64,000 nucleotides of DNA, taken from positions 434,001 through 498,000 of the forward strand of contig NZ_CP017713.1 of NCBI RefSeq assembly GCF_002706425.1, given 5' to 3'. The DNA comes from Loigolactobacillus coryniformis subsp. coryniformis KCTC 3167 = DSM 20001 (GTDB taxonomy: Bacteria > Bacillota > Bacilli > Lactobacillales > Lactobacillaceae). The notes below the pieces were generated by a model. It was not told where the DNA came from. It searched no databases and saw only the letters and a list, made by a program, of their open reading frames with translations. Position 1 is the first letter of the stretch; the number at the start of each line of letters is the position of its first letter. Position numbers and translations under genes: made by a program. Positions 26,218-34,420 of this stretch are shown here, one piece after another.

Positions 26218-26802
26218 CTATTTAGCTTTATTTAACCAAGCTGCAGTCAGTTCCAGCAGTTGCTCCAAGGGCTGAACCACGGGATCAACCAGTTGCTTGC
26301 GCACCGCATGCGCGTATTGTAACACATCGCCATTGATCAATAAAATTGCTAGTGTGGCTGGTATTGGGCGGAAAATACCAGCTGCCTGGCCTTGTTCGAT
26401 CACGGCCTGTAGTTCGGGAAAAATTAGATTTTGTTCCACCGGTGGAATCGCCAACTGATCAAGTAATGGTGAATCAAGAAATTGCTGCAAGGTGGCTAGT
26501 TGACGTGGTTGATCTTGGGCAAATTGGTAAAGCGCACGCATGTAGATTTGCACTTGTTGCTGTGGCGTTGACACTAAGCCGATCTTTTCGCCTAAATATT
26601 GTTGTAAATTGTGGCGTTGATACCGAAAAACCTGCCGGAGCAGATCTTCTTTATCGGCGAAATAAATATAAATAGTTGATGGATATAAGTTAGCTTTGGT
26701 CGCAATTTTGGCGATGGTAACGCCACTTAGTCCGACTTCCAAAATTAATTCGGTGACACTATCAATGATTTGGGTGTATTTTTTTTCGTCTCTTTTTCGC
26801 AT
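26218..26802 (-). CDS. TetR/AcrR family regulator
   Basis: 194 residues. N-terminal HTH: ILEVGLSGVTIAKIATKANLYPSTIYIYFADKEDLLRQVF. The C-terminal helical domain is not recognisable by family. The intergenic DNA upstream is followed by IS debris, so its former target gene may be lost. Confidence 0.88.
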   Translation of the reverse strand: MRKRDEKKYTQIIDSVTELILEVGLSGVTIAKIATKANLYPSTIYIYFADKEDLLRQVFRYQRHNLQQYLGEKIGLVSTPQQQVQIYMRALYQFAQDQPRQLATLQQFLDSPLLDQLAIPPVEQNLIFPELQAVIEQGQAAGIFRPIPATLAILLINGDVLQYAHAVRKQLVDPVVQPLEQLLELTAAWLNKAK

Positions 26803-27072
26803 AACTGAAGTATAAGTTAAGTCACGGTTTTGGTCAAAGTCTGACTAAATGATTTTGTGGAAACAATTGGTTAAGTAGATATGGACTCTAGTCTGGTACA
26901 TGGCGATTTGAACCTAGCGGTTTTTCACCTAAGCTCGCTATCAGCGGTGGCACAATGCTACCTAGTAGTGGTTGGATATTGATTATTTGTCTAGTATAAG
27001 TAGGTATGAACCACAGCCTTGACGGTTTGTAAACTTAAAATTGAATAGTAGCCACCAACAAAAAAGCACTGA
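26803..27072. other. Spacer without recognisable gene
   Basis: About 270 bp between the TetR gene and the IS3 remnant. It holds only short stop-rich frames; it may contain the regulator's operator (GGTCA...TGAC near 26833) and decayed sequence. Nothing firm. Confidence 0.5.
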
Positions 27073-27282
27073 TGAAGTGAACCCCAAATATTGGACGAAA
27101 CTTTAAGCAACTTTCTGGGTGGTAAGAACACGGTATTTAACCGGGCTCTTACCACCCAGTTTTGTTTTGATTCTCGTGAAATTATAATATTGAATCCAGT
27201 TCGCTACGGCTTGGGTTAATTCCGCCAAGGTATCGAACTGTTTTTGATCATAAACTTCTGCTTTTAGAATGTGAAAAAAACT
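27073..27282 (-). mobile_element. IS3-family (IS150-like) remnant
   Basis: The TGAAGTGAACCCCAAATATTGGAC end resembles IS150-group termini. Only the 3' end of the transposase remains. Sequence homology stops where the first CGCGCGTTTTATAATC block begins (27283), so later IS30 activity probably cut it. A 13-bp perfect inverted repeat (CTGGGTGGTAAGA/TCTTACCACCCAG) lies at about 27114-27161. Confidence 0.8.
27103..27282 (-). pseudogene. IS3-family transposase OrfB, C-terminal fragment
   Basis: FFHILKAEVYDQKQFDTLAE, then WIQYYNFTRIKTKLGGKSPV, is the standard IS150/IS3 C-terminus (the final Glu region and the YYN-R--LGG-SP motif). The integrase core is missing. Confidence 0.88.
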
Positions 27283-27332
27283 CGCGCGTTTTATAATCAA
27301 GTTAGCCCGCGCGTTTTATAATCAAGTTAGCC
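27283..27332 (+). repeat. Two exact 25-bp direct repeats at the IS30 border
   Basis: CGCGCGTTTTATAATC followed by AAGTTAGCC occurs at 27283-27307 and again at 27308-27332. A third copy with one change is at 28585-28609, at the junction of the two IS30-family elements. These are probably IS ends left by repeated insertion. Confidence 0.85.
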
Positions 27333-28584
27333 AAATACTTTTAGCTAATTGATAAAATAAAAAACACCCAGACAAATCTCTGTTATCATTGATGTTCCTA
27401 CACAAACAATGAAAGAGGTTATTGTCTTGATGCAAGAACAGAATACCACAGTCAGAAAAAAAGGTCAGCACCTAACTTCGTTTGAACGAGGCAGAATTGC
27501 TACGCTGCACAGCCAAGGCTATTCCAATCGTGCAATTGCCAGAGCGCTTAATGTTTGTCATCAAACAATCAATAATGAATTGTGCCGCGGCGAGATCGAC
27601 CAAGTAAAAAAAGTGAATGGTCAACGCCAATATTACGCTGTATACTCACCAGAAACAGCACAAGCTAAGTACGAAGCTAATCGAGCCCACTGTCATCGAC
27701 CTTTGAAACTCGTCGGTGTCGCTGATTTTATCGACTATTTTACGACTCATTTGCGTCAAGATGGTTGGTCGCCTGATGCAGCAGTAGGACGGGCCCAACT
27801 TGAAGGCTTATATCAACCTGAGGAGATGGTCTCGACCAAGACGCTATACCACTATATTGATGCCCAGTTACTTGAAGTCCGTAATCTTGATCTACTCGAA
27901 AAAACGCGCCACCGTGCTAAACATCATCACTCGATCAAGCACAAGCGTCTGGCCGGACGGAGTATTGATGAACGGCCTAAAAGTATCGACCAGCGCCAAG
28001 AGTTCGGCCATTTCGAATTGGACACCGTGGTGGGCAAGCGCAACGGTCAAGAGAGTGTGATCTTAACGCTGATCGAGCGTCAATCCCGCTGCCAAATTCT
28101 ACGTTTGATCGATGGTCGTGATGCCGATTCAGTCAACTATGAGCTGGCCAAGATCTGTCAAGAATACGGATCAATCATGAAGTCAGTTACTGCCGATAAT
28201 GGCGCTGAGTTCTCGGAAGTTGGCGCTGTACTTACCGGTGTCGCTGACCTTTATTATGCCCATCCATATCGTTCCTCTGAGCGTGGGACTAACGAAGCGC
28301 ATAATCGAATGATCCGCCGCGATGTACCCAAGGGTCTATCCATGGATATTTTGGGTCCTCATGATATCCAAGCAGTTGAGTCAAAGCTAAACAATTTACC
28401 GCGCCGGCAAACTGGCTATCAAACACCCAAAGAGCTTTTCTCCGCTGCTTCCGCCGGTTAAGTTAAGTCCATAAAATATGAATATTAATGAAAATACTGA
28501 TTTAATAGGATTTATCGTGTGGCTAATTTGTTCTTGCAATTTGGGACCATAATTTATTATGGCATGGTCTCTCTAAATTACAAT
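27308..28584 (+). mobile_element. IS30-family insertion sequence, element A
   Basis: Bounded on the left by the CGCGCGTTTTATAATC block and on the right by a palindrome-rich end with TTGCAATTT...AAATTACAAT enclosing a GGACCAT/ATGGTC hairpin. AGTTAGCC on the left and GGCTAATTTG on the right (28519) look like the inverted repeats. Exact ends are uncertain. It abuts element B head to tail. Confidence 0.7.
27430..28461 (+). CDS. IS30-family transposase (element A)
   Basis: N-terminal HTH (LTSFERGRIATLHSQGYSNRAIARALNVCHQTINNEL), then a DDE core: HFELDTVVGKRNG (Asp), TADNGAEFS (Asp), SSERGTNEAHNRMIRR (Glu). 343 residues from ATG 27430, which has GAAAGAGG upstream; an in-frame ATG at 27409 lacks a ribosome site. 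Looks intact. Confidence 0.92.
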   Translation: MQEQNTTVRKKGQHLTSFERGRIATLHSQGYSNRAIARALNVCHQTINNELCRGEIDQVKKVNGQRQYYAVYSPETAQAKYEANRAHCHRPLKLVGVADFIDYFTTHLRQDGWSPDAAVGRAQLEGLYQPEEMVSTKTLYHYIDAQLLEVRNLDLLEKTRHRAKHHHSIKHKRLAGRSIDERPKSIDQRQEFGHFELDTVVGKRNGQESVILTLIERQSRCQILRLIDGRDADSVNYELAKICQEYGSIMKSVTADNGAEFSEVGAVLTGVADLYYAHPYRSSERGTNEAHNRMIRRDVPKGLSMDILGPHDIQAVESKLNNLPRRQTGYQTPKELFSAASAG

Positions 28585-29850
28585 CGCGCGTTTTATAATT
28601 AAGTTAGCCACCAAGCCAAAATGGTAAAAAAAAGACACCAAGACGAAAAATTCAGGTATCATTGAAGTTCCTACAACAAACAATGAAAGAAGTTTTCGTC
28701 TTGATGCAAGAACAGTCTATCACACCACGCCCAAAAGGTCACCATTTATCGGAAATCGAACGCGGTCAAATCGCCGCTTGGCACATTGAAGGATGCTCAG
28801 CACGGCAAATAGCGATTCGATTAGGCGTCTGCCACCAGACCGTCAATAATGAGCTCAAGCGTGGTCGAGTCACGCAAGTTAAACGCGTTAATAATCAGAA
28901 ACACTACTTTGAAATTTACAGCCCTGAAGCCGCTCAGAATCGCTATGAAATAAAGCGGCAAAACTGTGGACGTCCATTAAAATTTAGCCAAGTGACGGCC
29001 TTCTTAGCCTACTTTGATGATAAGTTCTGCCATGAGGGCTGGTCGCCGGACGCTGCTGTTGGTTATGCCCGTAAGCACCGGTTATTTAAGCCGGCCAAAA
29101 TGGTCTGTACGAAGACTTTGTACAACTATATCGATGCGCAACTATTGGAGATCCGTAACCTTGATCTGCTGGAAAAAACAAAACGCCGGACGACCCAACA
29201 CCACTCGCACCAACATCAGCGCCTACTCGGTCGTAGTATTGAAGAACGGCCAAAGCGAGTAGAAACGCGCCACGAGTTTGGTCATTTTGAGATCGATACT
29301 GTCATTGGCAAACGTGCTGGTAGCGAGAGTGTCCTATTAACGTTTACCGAACGTAAAACGCGCTATGAGATTGTCCGCTTGATCGAGGGTAAAGACGCTG
29401 AATCTGTGGCTTATGCCATGCAAAATATTACGGCTGAATTCGGTGACGTTATGCGGACAGTTACGGCGGATAACGGAACAGAGTTCACCACGCTAACGGC
29501 TGCGCTTGAGGGTGTTGCCGAGACTTATTATGCCCACCCTTATAGCTCGGCCGAACGCGCCACTAATGAGGTCCACAATCGTATACTCAGACGTTACTTT
29601 CCTAAGGGGCAATCACTCGATCTAGCTACACCCAGTCTGGTCCGTCAAGCTGAATCTCGGCTCAACCATCTCCCGCGCCGCTTACTTAAGTTCTGTACAC
29701 CAGCTGAAGTATTTCGAAAGGAATTAGCACGTGCGCGCAAAGGCCGAGCCGCCTAATCCTGATCCACCTGGAACTCCCATGAGCCCTTTCGTCTGTGTGC
29801 TTTATCGGCACTGGCTAACTTACTATTGCAATTTGCGTCTAAATTACAAT
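28585..29850 (+). mobile_element. IS30-family insertion sequence, element B
   Basis: Begins with the same CGCGCGTTTTATAATT block and ends GGCTAACTTACTATTGCAAT ... TAAATTACAAT. Related to but clearly different from element A. Its right end lies 12 bp before the stop codon of the following minus-strand TetR gene. Confidence 0.7.
28704..29756 (+). CDS. IS30-family transposase (element B)
   Basis: 350 residues from ATG 28704 (GAAAGAAG upstream; in-frame ATG 28683 and TTG 28662 are less likely). Same layout as element A: HTH (LSEIERGQIAAWHIEG), HFEIDTVIGKRAG, TADNGTEFT, SSAERATNEVHNRILRR. Intact DDE residues. Confidence 0.92.
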   Translation: MQEQSITPRPKGHHLSEIERGQIAAWHIEGCSARQIAIRLGVCHQTVNNELKRGRVTQVKRVNNQKHYFEIYSPEAAQNRYEIKRQNCGRPLKFSQVTAFLAYFDDKFCHEGWSPDAAVGYARKHRLFKPAKMVCTKTLYNYIDAQLLEIRNLDLLEKTKRRTTQHHSHQHQRLLGRSIEERPKRVETRHEFGHFEIDTVIGKRAGSESVLLTFTERKTRYEIVRLIEGKDAESVAYAMQNITAEFGDVMRTVTADNGTEFTTLTAALEGVAETYYAHPYSSAERATNEVHNRILRRYFPKGQSLDLATPSLVRQAESRLNHLPRRLLKFCTPAEVFRKELARARKGRAA

Positions 29851-29862
29851 TGCTTTAGGCTG

Positions 29863-30459
29863 CTAGAGTGTCATATCGACTTCATTGGTCAAGCTAGCCA
29901 CTTGACTGGTGGCGTTGAAAATTCGGGTGACGCGCGCCTGCCAGAAATCGTCGGGAACTTCTTCGGCGAACATGATCTGCAAGACTAAGATCATTTGATG
30001 GGCTAACACTTGTGCCGTTAACGAATCAGTTAGACGTTGCTCGATCAAGGCCGCTTGGATCTGCGTTTCATAAGTGGCCCACATTTGTAAGCGGCGATTG
30101 CCTAGCTCTGGATTGCGAATAACGTTGGCCATTAATTGGCGCATCGCTTCTAGCGCACCTTGAGTGGCCTCATCAGTTGGCAATTCTTCAGTGAATTGGT
30201 GAAAGGCCGGCCACAGATTTGCGATCGATGTTTGTTGCTGAATTAAATGACGAATTCCGCTAAGCAGAATGGTTTCGTTATGAAACATAATGTCATCTTT
30301 ACTTTTGAAGTAGGTAAATAGCGTTTTTGGTGCGATACCGGCTTGCTTGGCGATCTCGGCAACAGTTACTTTATCGAAGCCCTTCTGATCGAATAGATCC
30401 ATCGCGACGGTAACGATCTCTTGACGCTTGAGCGCTTTTTTGCGTTCGCGCAGTCCCAT
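29863..30459 (-). CDS. TetR/AcrR family regulator
   Basis: 198 residues from ATG 30459, placed behind GGGGGC; an in-frame upstream start at 30474 is less likely. HTH: AMDLFDQKGFDKVTVAEIAKQAGIAPKTLFTYFKSKDDIMF. IS30 element B ends only 12 bp behind its stop, so the last residues could be altered by the insertion. Confidence 0.88.
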   Translation of the reverse strand: MGLRERKKALKRQEIVTVAMDLFDQKGFDKVTVAEIAKQAGIAPKTLFTYFKSKDDIMFHNETILLSGIRHLIQQQTSIANLWPAFHQFTEELPTDEATQGALEAMRQLMANVIRNPELGNRRLQMWATYETQIQAALIEQRLTDSLTAQVLAHQMILVLQIMFAEEVPDDFWQARVTRIFNATSQVASLTNEVDMTL

Positions 30460-30690
30460 AAATAATGCCCCCAATTGTTTATATAATAAAGTGGACGGCT
30501 ACGTATTAACAGCCCAAAGGCAGGTTTCCTAGCTAACACGTAATCACATTACCAAATTATACAGCAGAAGGGTAATTCATGTACAAATTCTGAGTAGATT
30601 TAGCAAAATATAGGCAAATTCTCATTGACTTCCCATTCTAGCGCAAGGCTGAAAAAGCACTAATTTAAGTTGCAACTTTTTTAAGATACA

Positions 30691-31836
30691 CTAAGCTTCG
30701 TCGTCAGTGTGTGGATGATACCAGCTTGAGCGCTTACGATACCAATTGAACAAGCGACTGATGATGATCTTTAGCACCGCATAGCCGGGAATCCCTAGAA
30801 TAACGCCGACTAAGCCAAATAATTTTCCGGCTGTTAATAAAACGATTGCGATTGTCACTGGGTGCATCGCCATATTGCTGCCCATGACTAGTGGTGAGAT
30901 CACTTGTGTTTCTAGTAACCATTCGATGAAAAAAACGACGATGACGGCGATAAACATTTGTAATGAGGTCAACGCACCTAAAATTAAGGCGGGAATCATC
31001 GCCAGTGTTGAACCCAAATAAGGGATTAAATTCAATGGTCCCGCTAATAAACCAAGCACCAGCGCAAATCTTAACCCAATCACGCTGTAGCCGATCATAA
31101 AAATGATCGAGACGAAAAAGGCAACTGTCAATTGGCCTTGAATGTATTGGCCAACTTTGGTACTGATCTCATTGAGTAAATCCAATAAAGTTGCTTGGTA
31201 GCGTTCCGGTAATAATTTAGCGATGTACTTAGGAAAATTAGGGCCATCTTTCAACATAAAAAATAGCAAAAAGGGTGCCGTTGCGATAGTGATCACAACG
31301 TTGCCGACAGTGCTGAGAATTGAGCCGAGTTGGGAGAAAGTACCATCGACTAAGTTACCGCTTTTGCCACCGAAGAAAGCAGTTAGATCTTTACCAATTT
31401 GATTCATGTCGATAAAATCGGGCCAGTGTTGTTCATCGGCAATATTAGTTACGATTTTAGTCAGCTCACGCCAGTATTGGGGTGCGGCACTGGCAAAACT
31501 ACTGATCTGCTGCTGAACGGCAGGAATAAATCGCCGCATGCCGAGACTGATCAAAATAACTAATACGATGAATAAAACGCCGATCGTCAATGAACGGTTA
31601 ACGTGCCAATGACGTTCCAATAAGTTGACGAGGGGAACGAGTAAATAGTACAGAACACCAGCGACAATGATCGGCGGGGCAACAATGGCTAGAAATTGCC
31701 CCACCGGCTCTAGTATCCAAGTGAGTTTGCTGGCGATCCAAATGACGAGTAAACCGAGTAAAATATTTAATAAGTAAATCGTTGCTTTGTTATTCAGAAA
31801 AAGTCGGTTAAACCAGCTCGTTGGTTTATTAGGCAT
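30691..31836 (-). CDS. AI-2E family transporter (YdbI/PerM-like permease)
   Basis: 381 residues with about eight membrane spans in the family pattern: two N-terminal helices, one soluble loop (about 95-150), then PFLLFFMLKDG, GYSVIGLRFALVLGLLAGPLNLIPYLGSTLAMIPA and the C-terminal cluster FGLVGVILGIPGYAVLKI. ATG 31836 sits 8 bases behind AAGGAGG; the frame extends 17 codons upstream without support. Substrate unknown. Confidence 0.9.
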   Translation of the reverse strand: MPNKPTSWFNRLFLNNKATIYLLNILLGLLVIWIASKLTWILEPVGQFLAIVAPPIIVAGVLYYLLVPLVNLLERHWHVNRSLTIGVLFIVLVILISLGMRRFIPAVQQQISSFASAAPQYWRELTKIVTNIADEQHWPDFIDMNQIGKDLTAFFGGKSGNLVDGTFSQLGSILSTVGNVVITIATAPFLLFFMLKDGPNFPKYIAKLLPERYQATLLDLLNEISTKVGQYIQGQLTVAFFVSIIFMIGYSVIGLRFALVLGLLAGPLNLIPYLGSTLAMIPALILGALTSLQMFIAVIVVFFIEWLLETQVISPLVMGSNMAMHPVTIAIVLLTAGKLFGLVGVILGIPGYAVLKIIISRLFNWYRKRSSWYHPHTDDEA

Positions 31837-31943
31837 AAAGTGCGCCTCCTTGGTTAAACGATGAGTGACTAATTGTAGCTCTATCATAGCATTATTGCTG
31901 TAATAACACAGCTAAAGCGCTGGTATCAAACCAGAGTAGATCA

Positions 31944-31974
31944 AAAAAGCGTTCATAGTATGAACGCTTTTCTA
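31944..31974 (-). terminator. Terminator of the amidohydrolase gene
   Basis: Perfect AAAGCGTTCATA/TATGAACGCTTT hairpin; read on the minus strand it ends in a T run. Confidence 0.88.
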
Positions 31975-31990
31975 GCCTGGCCGTAATTAA

Positions 31991-33175
31991 TTAGGCGGAT
32001 AAATAATCTAGTGCCACCGTACCGGCTGCCTTGGCCGCAATCAGCAGGCTCTTTTCATTGAGTAGGAAGTCAGGGCTGTGATGGGGATGATTGGCGTGAT
32101 CATCTGGCATGCAACCGACGTAGAAAAAGCAGCTCGGGACTTGTTGTGCATAATAAGCGAAGTCCTCTGAAGGGTCTTGCGGGCCGTAATCGGTAACGGT
32201 GCTGATCTCCGGTAAATTAGCTTGCTCAAGAACGCTGACAACATGCTGGGTCAATTTTGGCTCGTTGACTAAGACGGGGTAGTTGTCGTCATAGTCGAGT
32301 TGCGCGGTCACGCCAAACATCGCTTCAACGCCGTGAATGATTTGTCCCACTTGTGCCCGAACTAGTTGGCGCGTACTTTCTTGCATCACGCGCACGTCAC
32401 CCTTGATGGTGATACTTTCTTTGATTGCGTTGAAACTGCCGGCGCCATCAAATGAGCCAATCGTAACGCTAGCAGTATCGAAGGGATTGATCCGCCGCGC
32501 AACGATCGTTTGTAGCGCGGTGACGAAGTAACTGCCAGCAACGATTGCATCATTAGCTAATTGCGGCATTGAGGCGTGACCACCTTTACCGGTAAACTTA
32601 ACTGTGAAGTTAGAACGGCCGGTTTGACTTTCACCTAAATGGTAACCGATCGTGCCGGTGGGCATGGAAGTCATCACGTGGAGGCCGATCACATTAGTGA
32701 CATCACTCAAGCAGCCAGCAGCAATCATGCCTTTAGCGCCACCGGGCGACACTTCTTCAGCTGGCTGATGTAAAATGCGTAATGAGCCATGTAGTTGTGC
32801 CTTCAGTGCAATTAAATTTTTGGCTAGTACCATTAAATAAGCTGTATGGGCATCGTGTCCGCAAGCGTGCATGACGCCGGGGTTTTGTGATTTAAATGGT
32901 AACTGATTAGCTTCTTGAACCGCCAAGGCGTCAAAATCTGCGCGCAAAGCGAGTTTTGGGCCTGGATAACCCCCAGCAATATCAACGACGATACCATAGC
33001 CATCACCGCAATCACTTACCTGACAGTCAAGGCCCTGATAAAATTGTTTAATATAAGCTGCGGTTTCTTTTTCATGAAATGATAGTTCTGGGTGCGCGTG
33101 CAAATGACGCCGAATTGTGATCATTTCATCTTCAGCAGCGTCTAGACGTTGCATTAGTTCTGTTTGTAAAGTCAT
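31991..33175 (-). CDS. M20-family amidohydrolase (N-acyl amino-acid or peptidase-like)
   Basis: 394 residues. Metal-dependent hydrolase: RRHLHAHPELSFHE (start motif), LRADFDALAV, MHACGHDAHTAYLM (metal His/Asp), HQPAEEVSPGGAKGMI (catalytic Glu), HLGESQTGRSNFTVKFTGKGGHAS (dimer domain), ending YVGCMPDD--NHPHHSPDF. Family substrates are N-acetyl or indole-acyl amino acids; the true one is unknown. The frame is open to 33427, but that part overlaps the divergent ArsC gene; ATG 33175 has GAAAGG 9 bases upstream. Confidence 0.9.
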   Translation of the reverse strand: MTLQTELMQRLDAAEDEMITIRRHLHAHPELSFHEKETAAYIKQFYQGLDCQVSDCGDGYGIVVDIAGGYPGPKLALRADFDALAVQEANQLPFKSQNPGVMHACGHDAHTAYLMVLAKNLIALKAQLHGSLRILHQPAEEVSPGGAKGMIAAGCLSDVTNVIGLHVMTSMPTGTIGYHLGESQTGRSNFTVKFTGKGGHASMPQLANDAIVAGSYFVTALQTIVARRINPFDTASVTIGSFDGAGSFNAIKESITIKGDVRVMQESTRQLVRAQVGQIIHGVEAMFGVTAQLDYDDNYPVLVNEPKLTQHVVSVLEQANLPEISTVTDYGPQDPSEDFAYYAQQVPSCFFYVGCMPDDHANHPHHSPDFLLNEKSLLIAAKAAGTVALDYLSA

Positions 33176-33244
33176 TTTTGTCATCCTTTCATTGAGCTTT
33201 CTTTTCCAATATAGCATAATGAAAGCAAAAAGGAGTTGAGTGCT

Positions 33245-33646
33245 ATGCCGCAAATTTATTTTCTCTGTACCGGCAATTCTTGTCGCAGTCAAATGGCGGA
33301 AGGTTTTGCCCGACAATATTTTGGTCAGCAGTGGCGAATCGCTAGCGCCGGGATCGAAACTCATGGGCTCAATCCGCGCGCAGTGCAAGTGATGGCTGAA
33401 AAAGGGATCGACATCAGCCAATATCATTCCAAACTGATCGATATTGACTATTTGAACAGCAGCGATTTAGTGGTCACCTTATGTGGTGATGCGCGCGATC
33501 GTTGTCCCGTTACGCCACCGACAGTTAAAAAGCAACATTGGCCGCTACCTGATCCAGCACAGGTGCAAGGCAGTGAAGCGGAAATTTTAACCGTTTTTCG
33601 TCAGGTGCGTGATGAGATCGAACGGCGTGTACAAGCGTTAGTTTAA
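33245..33646 (+). CDS. arsC: Arsenate reductase (thioredoxin type) / low-molecular-weight tyrosine phosphatase fold
   Basis: 133 residues. P-loop CTGNSCRS with Cys8 and Cys13, and the redox pair Cys80/Cys87 (CGDARDRCP) that marks thioredoxin-coupled ArsC. Final part HWPLPDPA is also typical. ATG 33245 has AGGAG 9 bases upstream. No arsR/arsB neighbour, so a role in arsenate resistance is likely but not shown. Confidence 0.88.
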   Translation: MPQIYFLCTGNSCRSQMAEGFARQYFGQQWRIASAGIETHGLNPRAVQVMAEKGIDISQYHSKLIDIDYLNSSDLVVTLCGDARDRCPVTPPTVKKQHWPLPDPAQVQGSEAEILTVFRQVRDEIERRVQALV

Positions 33647-33676
33647 TTTAAAATAAGACTAAAACAACTTTGAATG

Positions 33677-33719
33677 AAAAAGGCGACCGCGGTATTTCTG
33701 CCGCTGGTCGTCTTTTTTA
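33677..33719. terminator. Bidirectional terminator, arsC / aldolase
   Basis: AAAAAGGCGACC...GGTCGTCTTTTTT with an inner CGG/CCG pair; serves both converging genes. Confidence 0.88.
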
Positions 33720-33722
33720 TAG

Positions 33723-34403
33723 TTATAGATCATGAATAGTTTGTTGTGGCCCATAAATGCTTTCCCAATCACTGGTGAAAGCTTTAACGGCTTGATCAAT
33801 AGCAGGCATTTGCAACGCAGCTTGAATAATATCGACGCCCATTGTGGCTGCCTGTGCACCATTTTCGAATGCGGTGTTGACTTGACCGATATTGTGAAAA
33901 CTAGCTGCTAAAATTTTAGTATTAGCATTGTTTTGTTGAATTAGTTTGGCAAATTCAGCTACAGCAGTAGCGGCATCTAAATTCATATTTTCCATCCGAT
34001 TGTAATAGGGGGCAATATAATCAGCGCCAGCGGCAATTGCCAAGTAGCCTTGGAATTTAGTGTAGATTGCAGTGGCAGTCACATGGTGGCCTTCAGCCTT
34101 TAATTGTTTAATGACCTGTAAACCAAGTTCGGTAGTTGGCACTTTAATGTAGACGGATTCATCGATGTTTTTTAAAATGGTGTGCGCATCGGCCAACATT
34201 GCTTCAGGTGTTTGACCAACAACTTGAACATGTAGCGTGGCCTTTGGTCCGATAAGTTGGCGGATTTTTCGCATATGTGGGAAAAAGTCAATTTTGCCTT
34301 CTTTCTTAACGATCGTTGGGTTAGAGGTTACCCCCGCTATCGGCAGGCACTTGGTGTATCTTTCAATATCAGCTAAATGAATGGTATCAAGCAGAAATTC
34401 CAT
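33723..34403 (-). CDS. fsa: Transaldolase-like fructose-6-phosphate aldolase family protein
   Basis: 226 residues. Class I aldolase of the FSA/MipB/TalC group: starts MEFLLDTIHLADI, then GVTSNPTIVKKEG, Schiff-base Lys87 in VYIKVPTT, VTATAIYTKFQGYLAIAAGADYIAPYYNRM, and AASFHNIGQV. Such proteins cleave or form fructose 6-phosphate or related aldol products with dihydroxyacetone. It starts 17 bases behind the glycyl radical enzyme, so it may handle an aldehyde or ketone linked to that enzyme; the same pairing is known in streptococci and enterics. Confidence 0.88.
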   Translation of the reverse strand: MEFLLDTIHLADIERYTKCLPIAGVTSNPTIVKKEGKIDFFPHMRKIRQLIGPKATLHVQVVGQTPEAMLADAHTILKNIDESVYIKVPTTELGLQVIKQLKAEGHHVTATAIYTKFQGYLAIAAGADYIAPYYNRMENMNLDAATAVAEFAKLIQQNNANTKILAASFHNIGQVNTAFENGAQAATMGVDIIQAALQMPAIDQAVKAFTSDWESIYGPQQTIHDL

Positions 34404-34420
34404 AGTAACAGCTTCTTTCT

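Noticed and set aside
26803-27072. Remnant of a gene controlled by the TetR regulator
   Set aside because: No readable protein similarity in any frame; left as spacer.
33176-33427. N-terminal extension of the M20 amidohydrolase by 84 codons
   Set aside because: Overlaps the divergent arsC gene and its ribosome site; not family-like.
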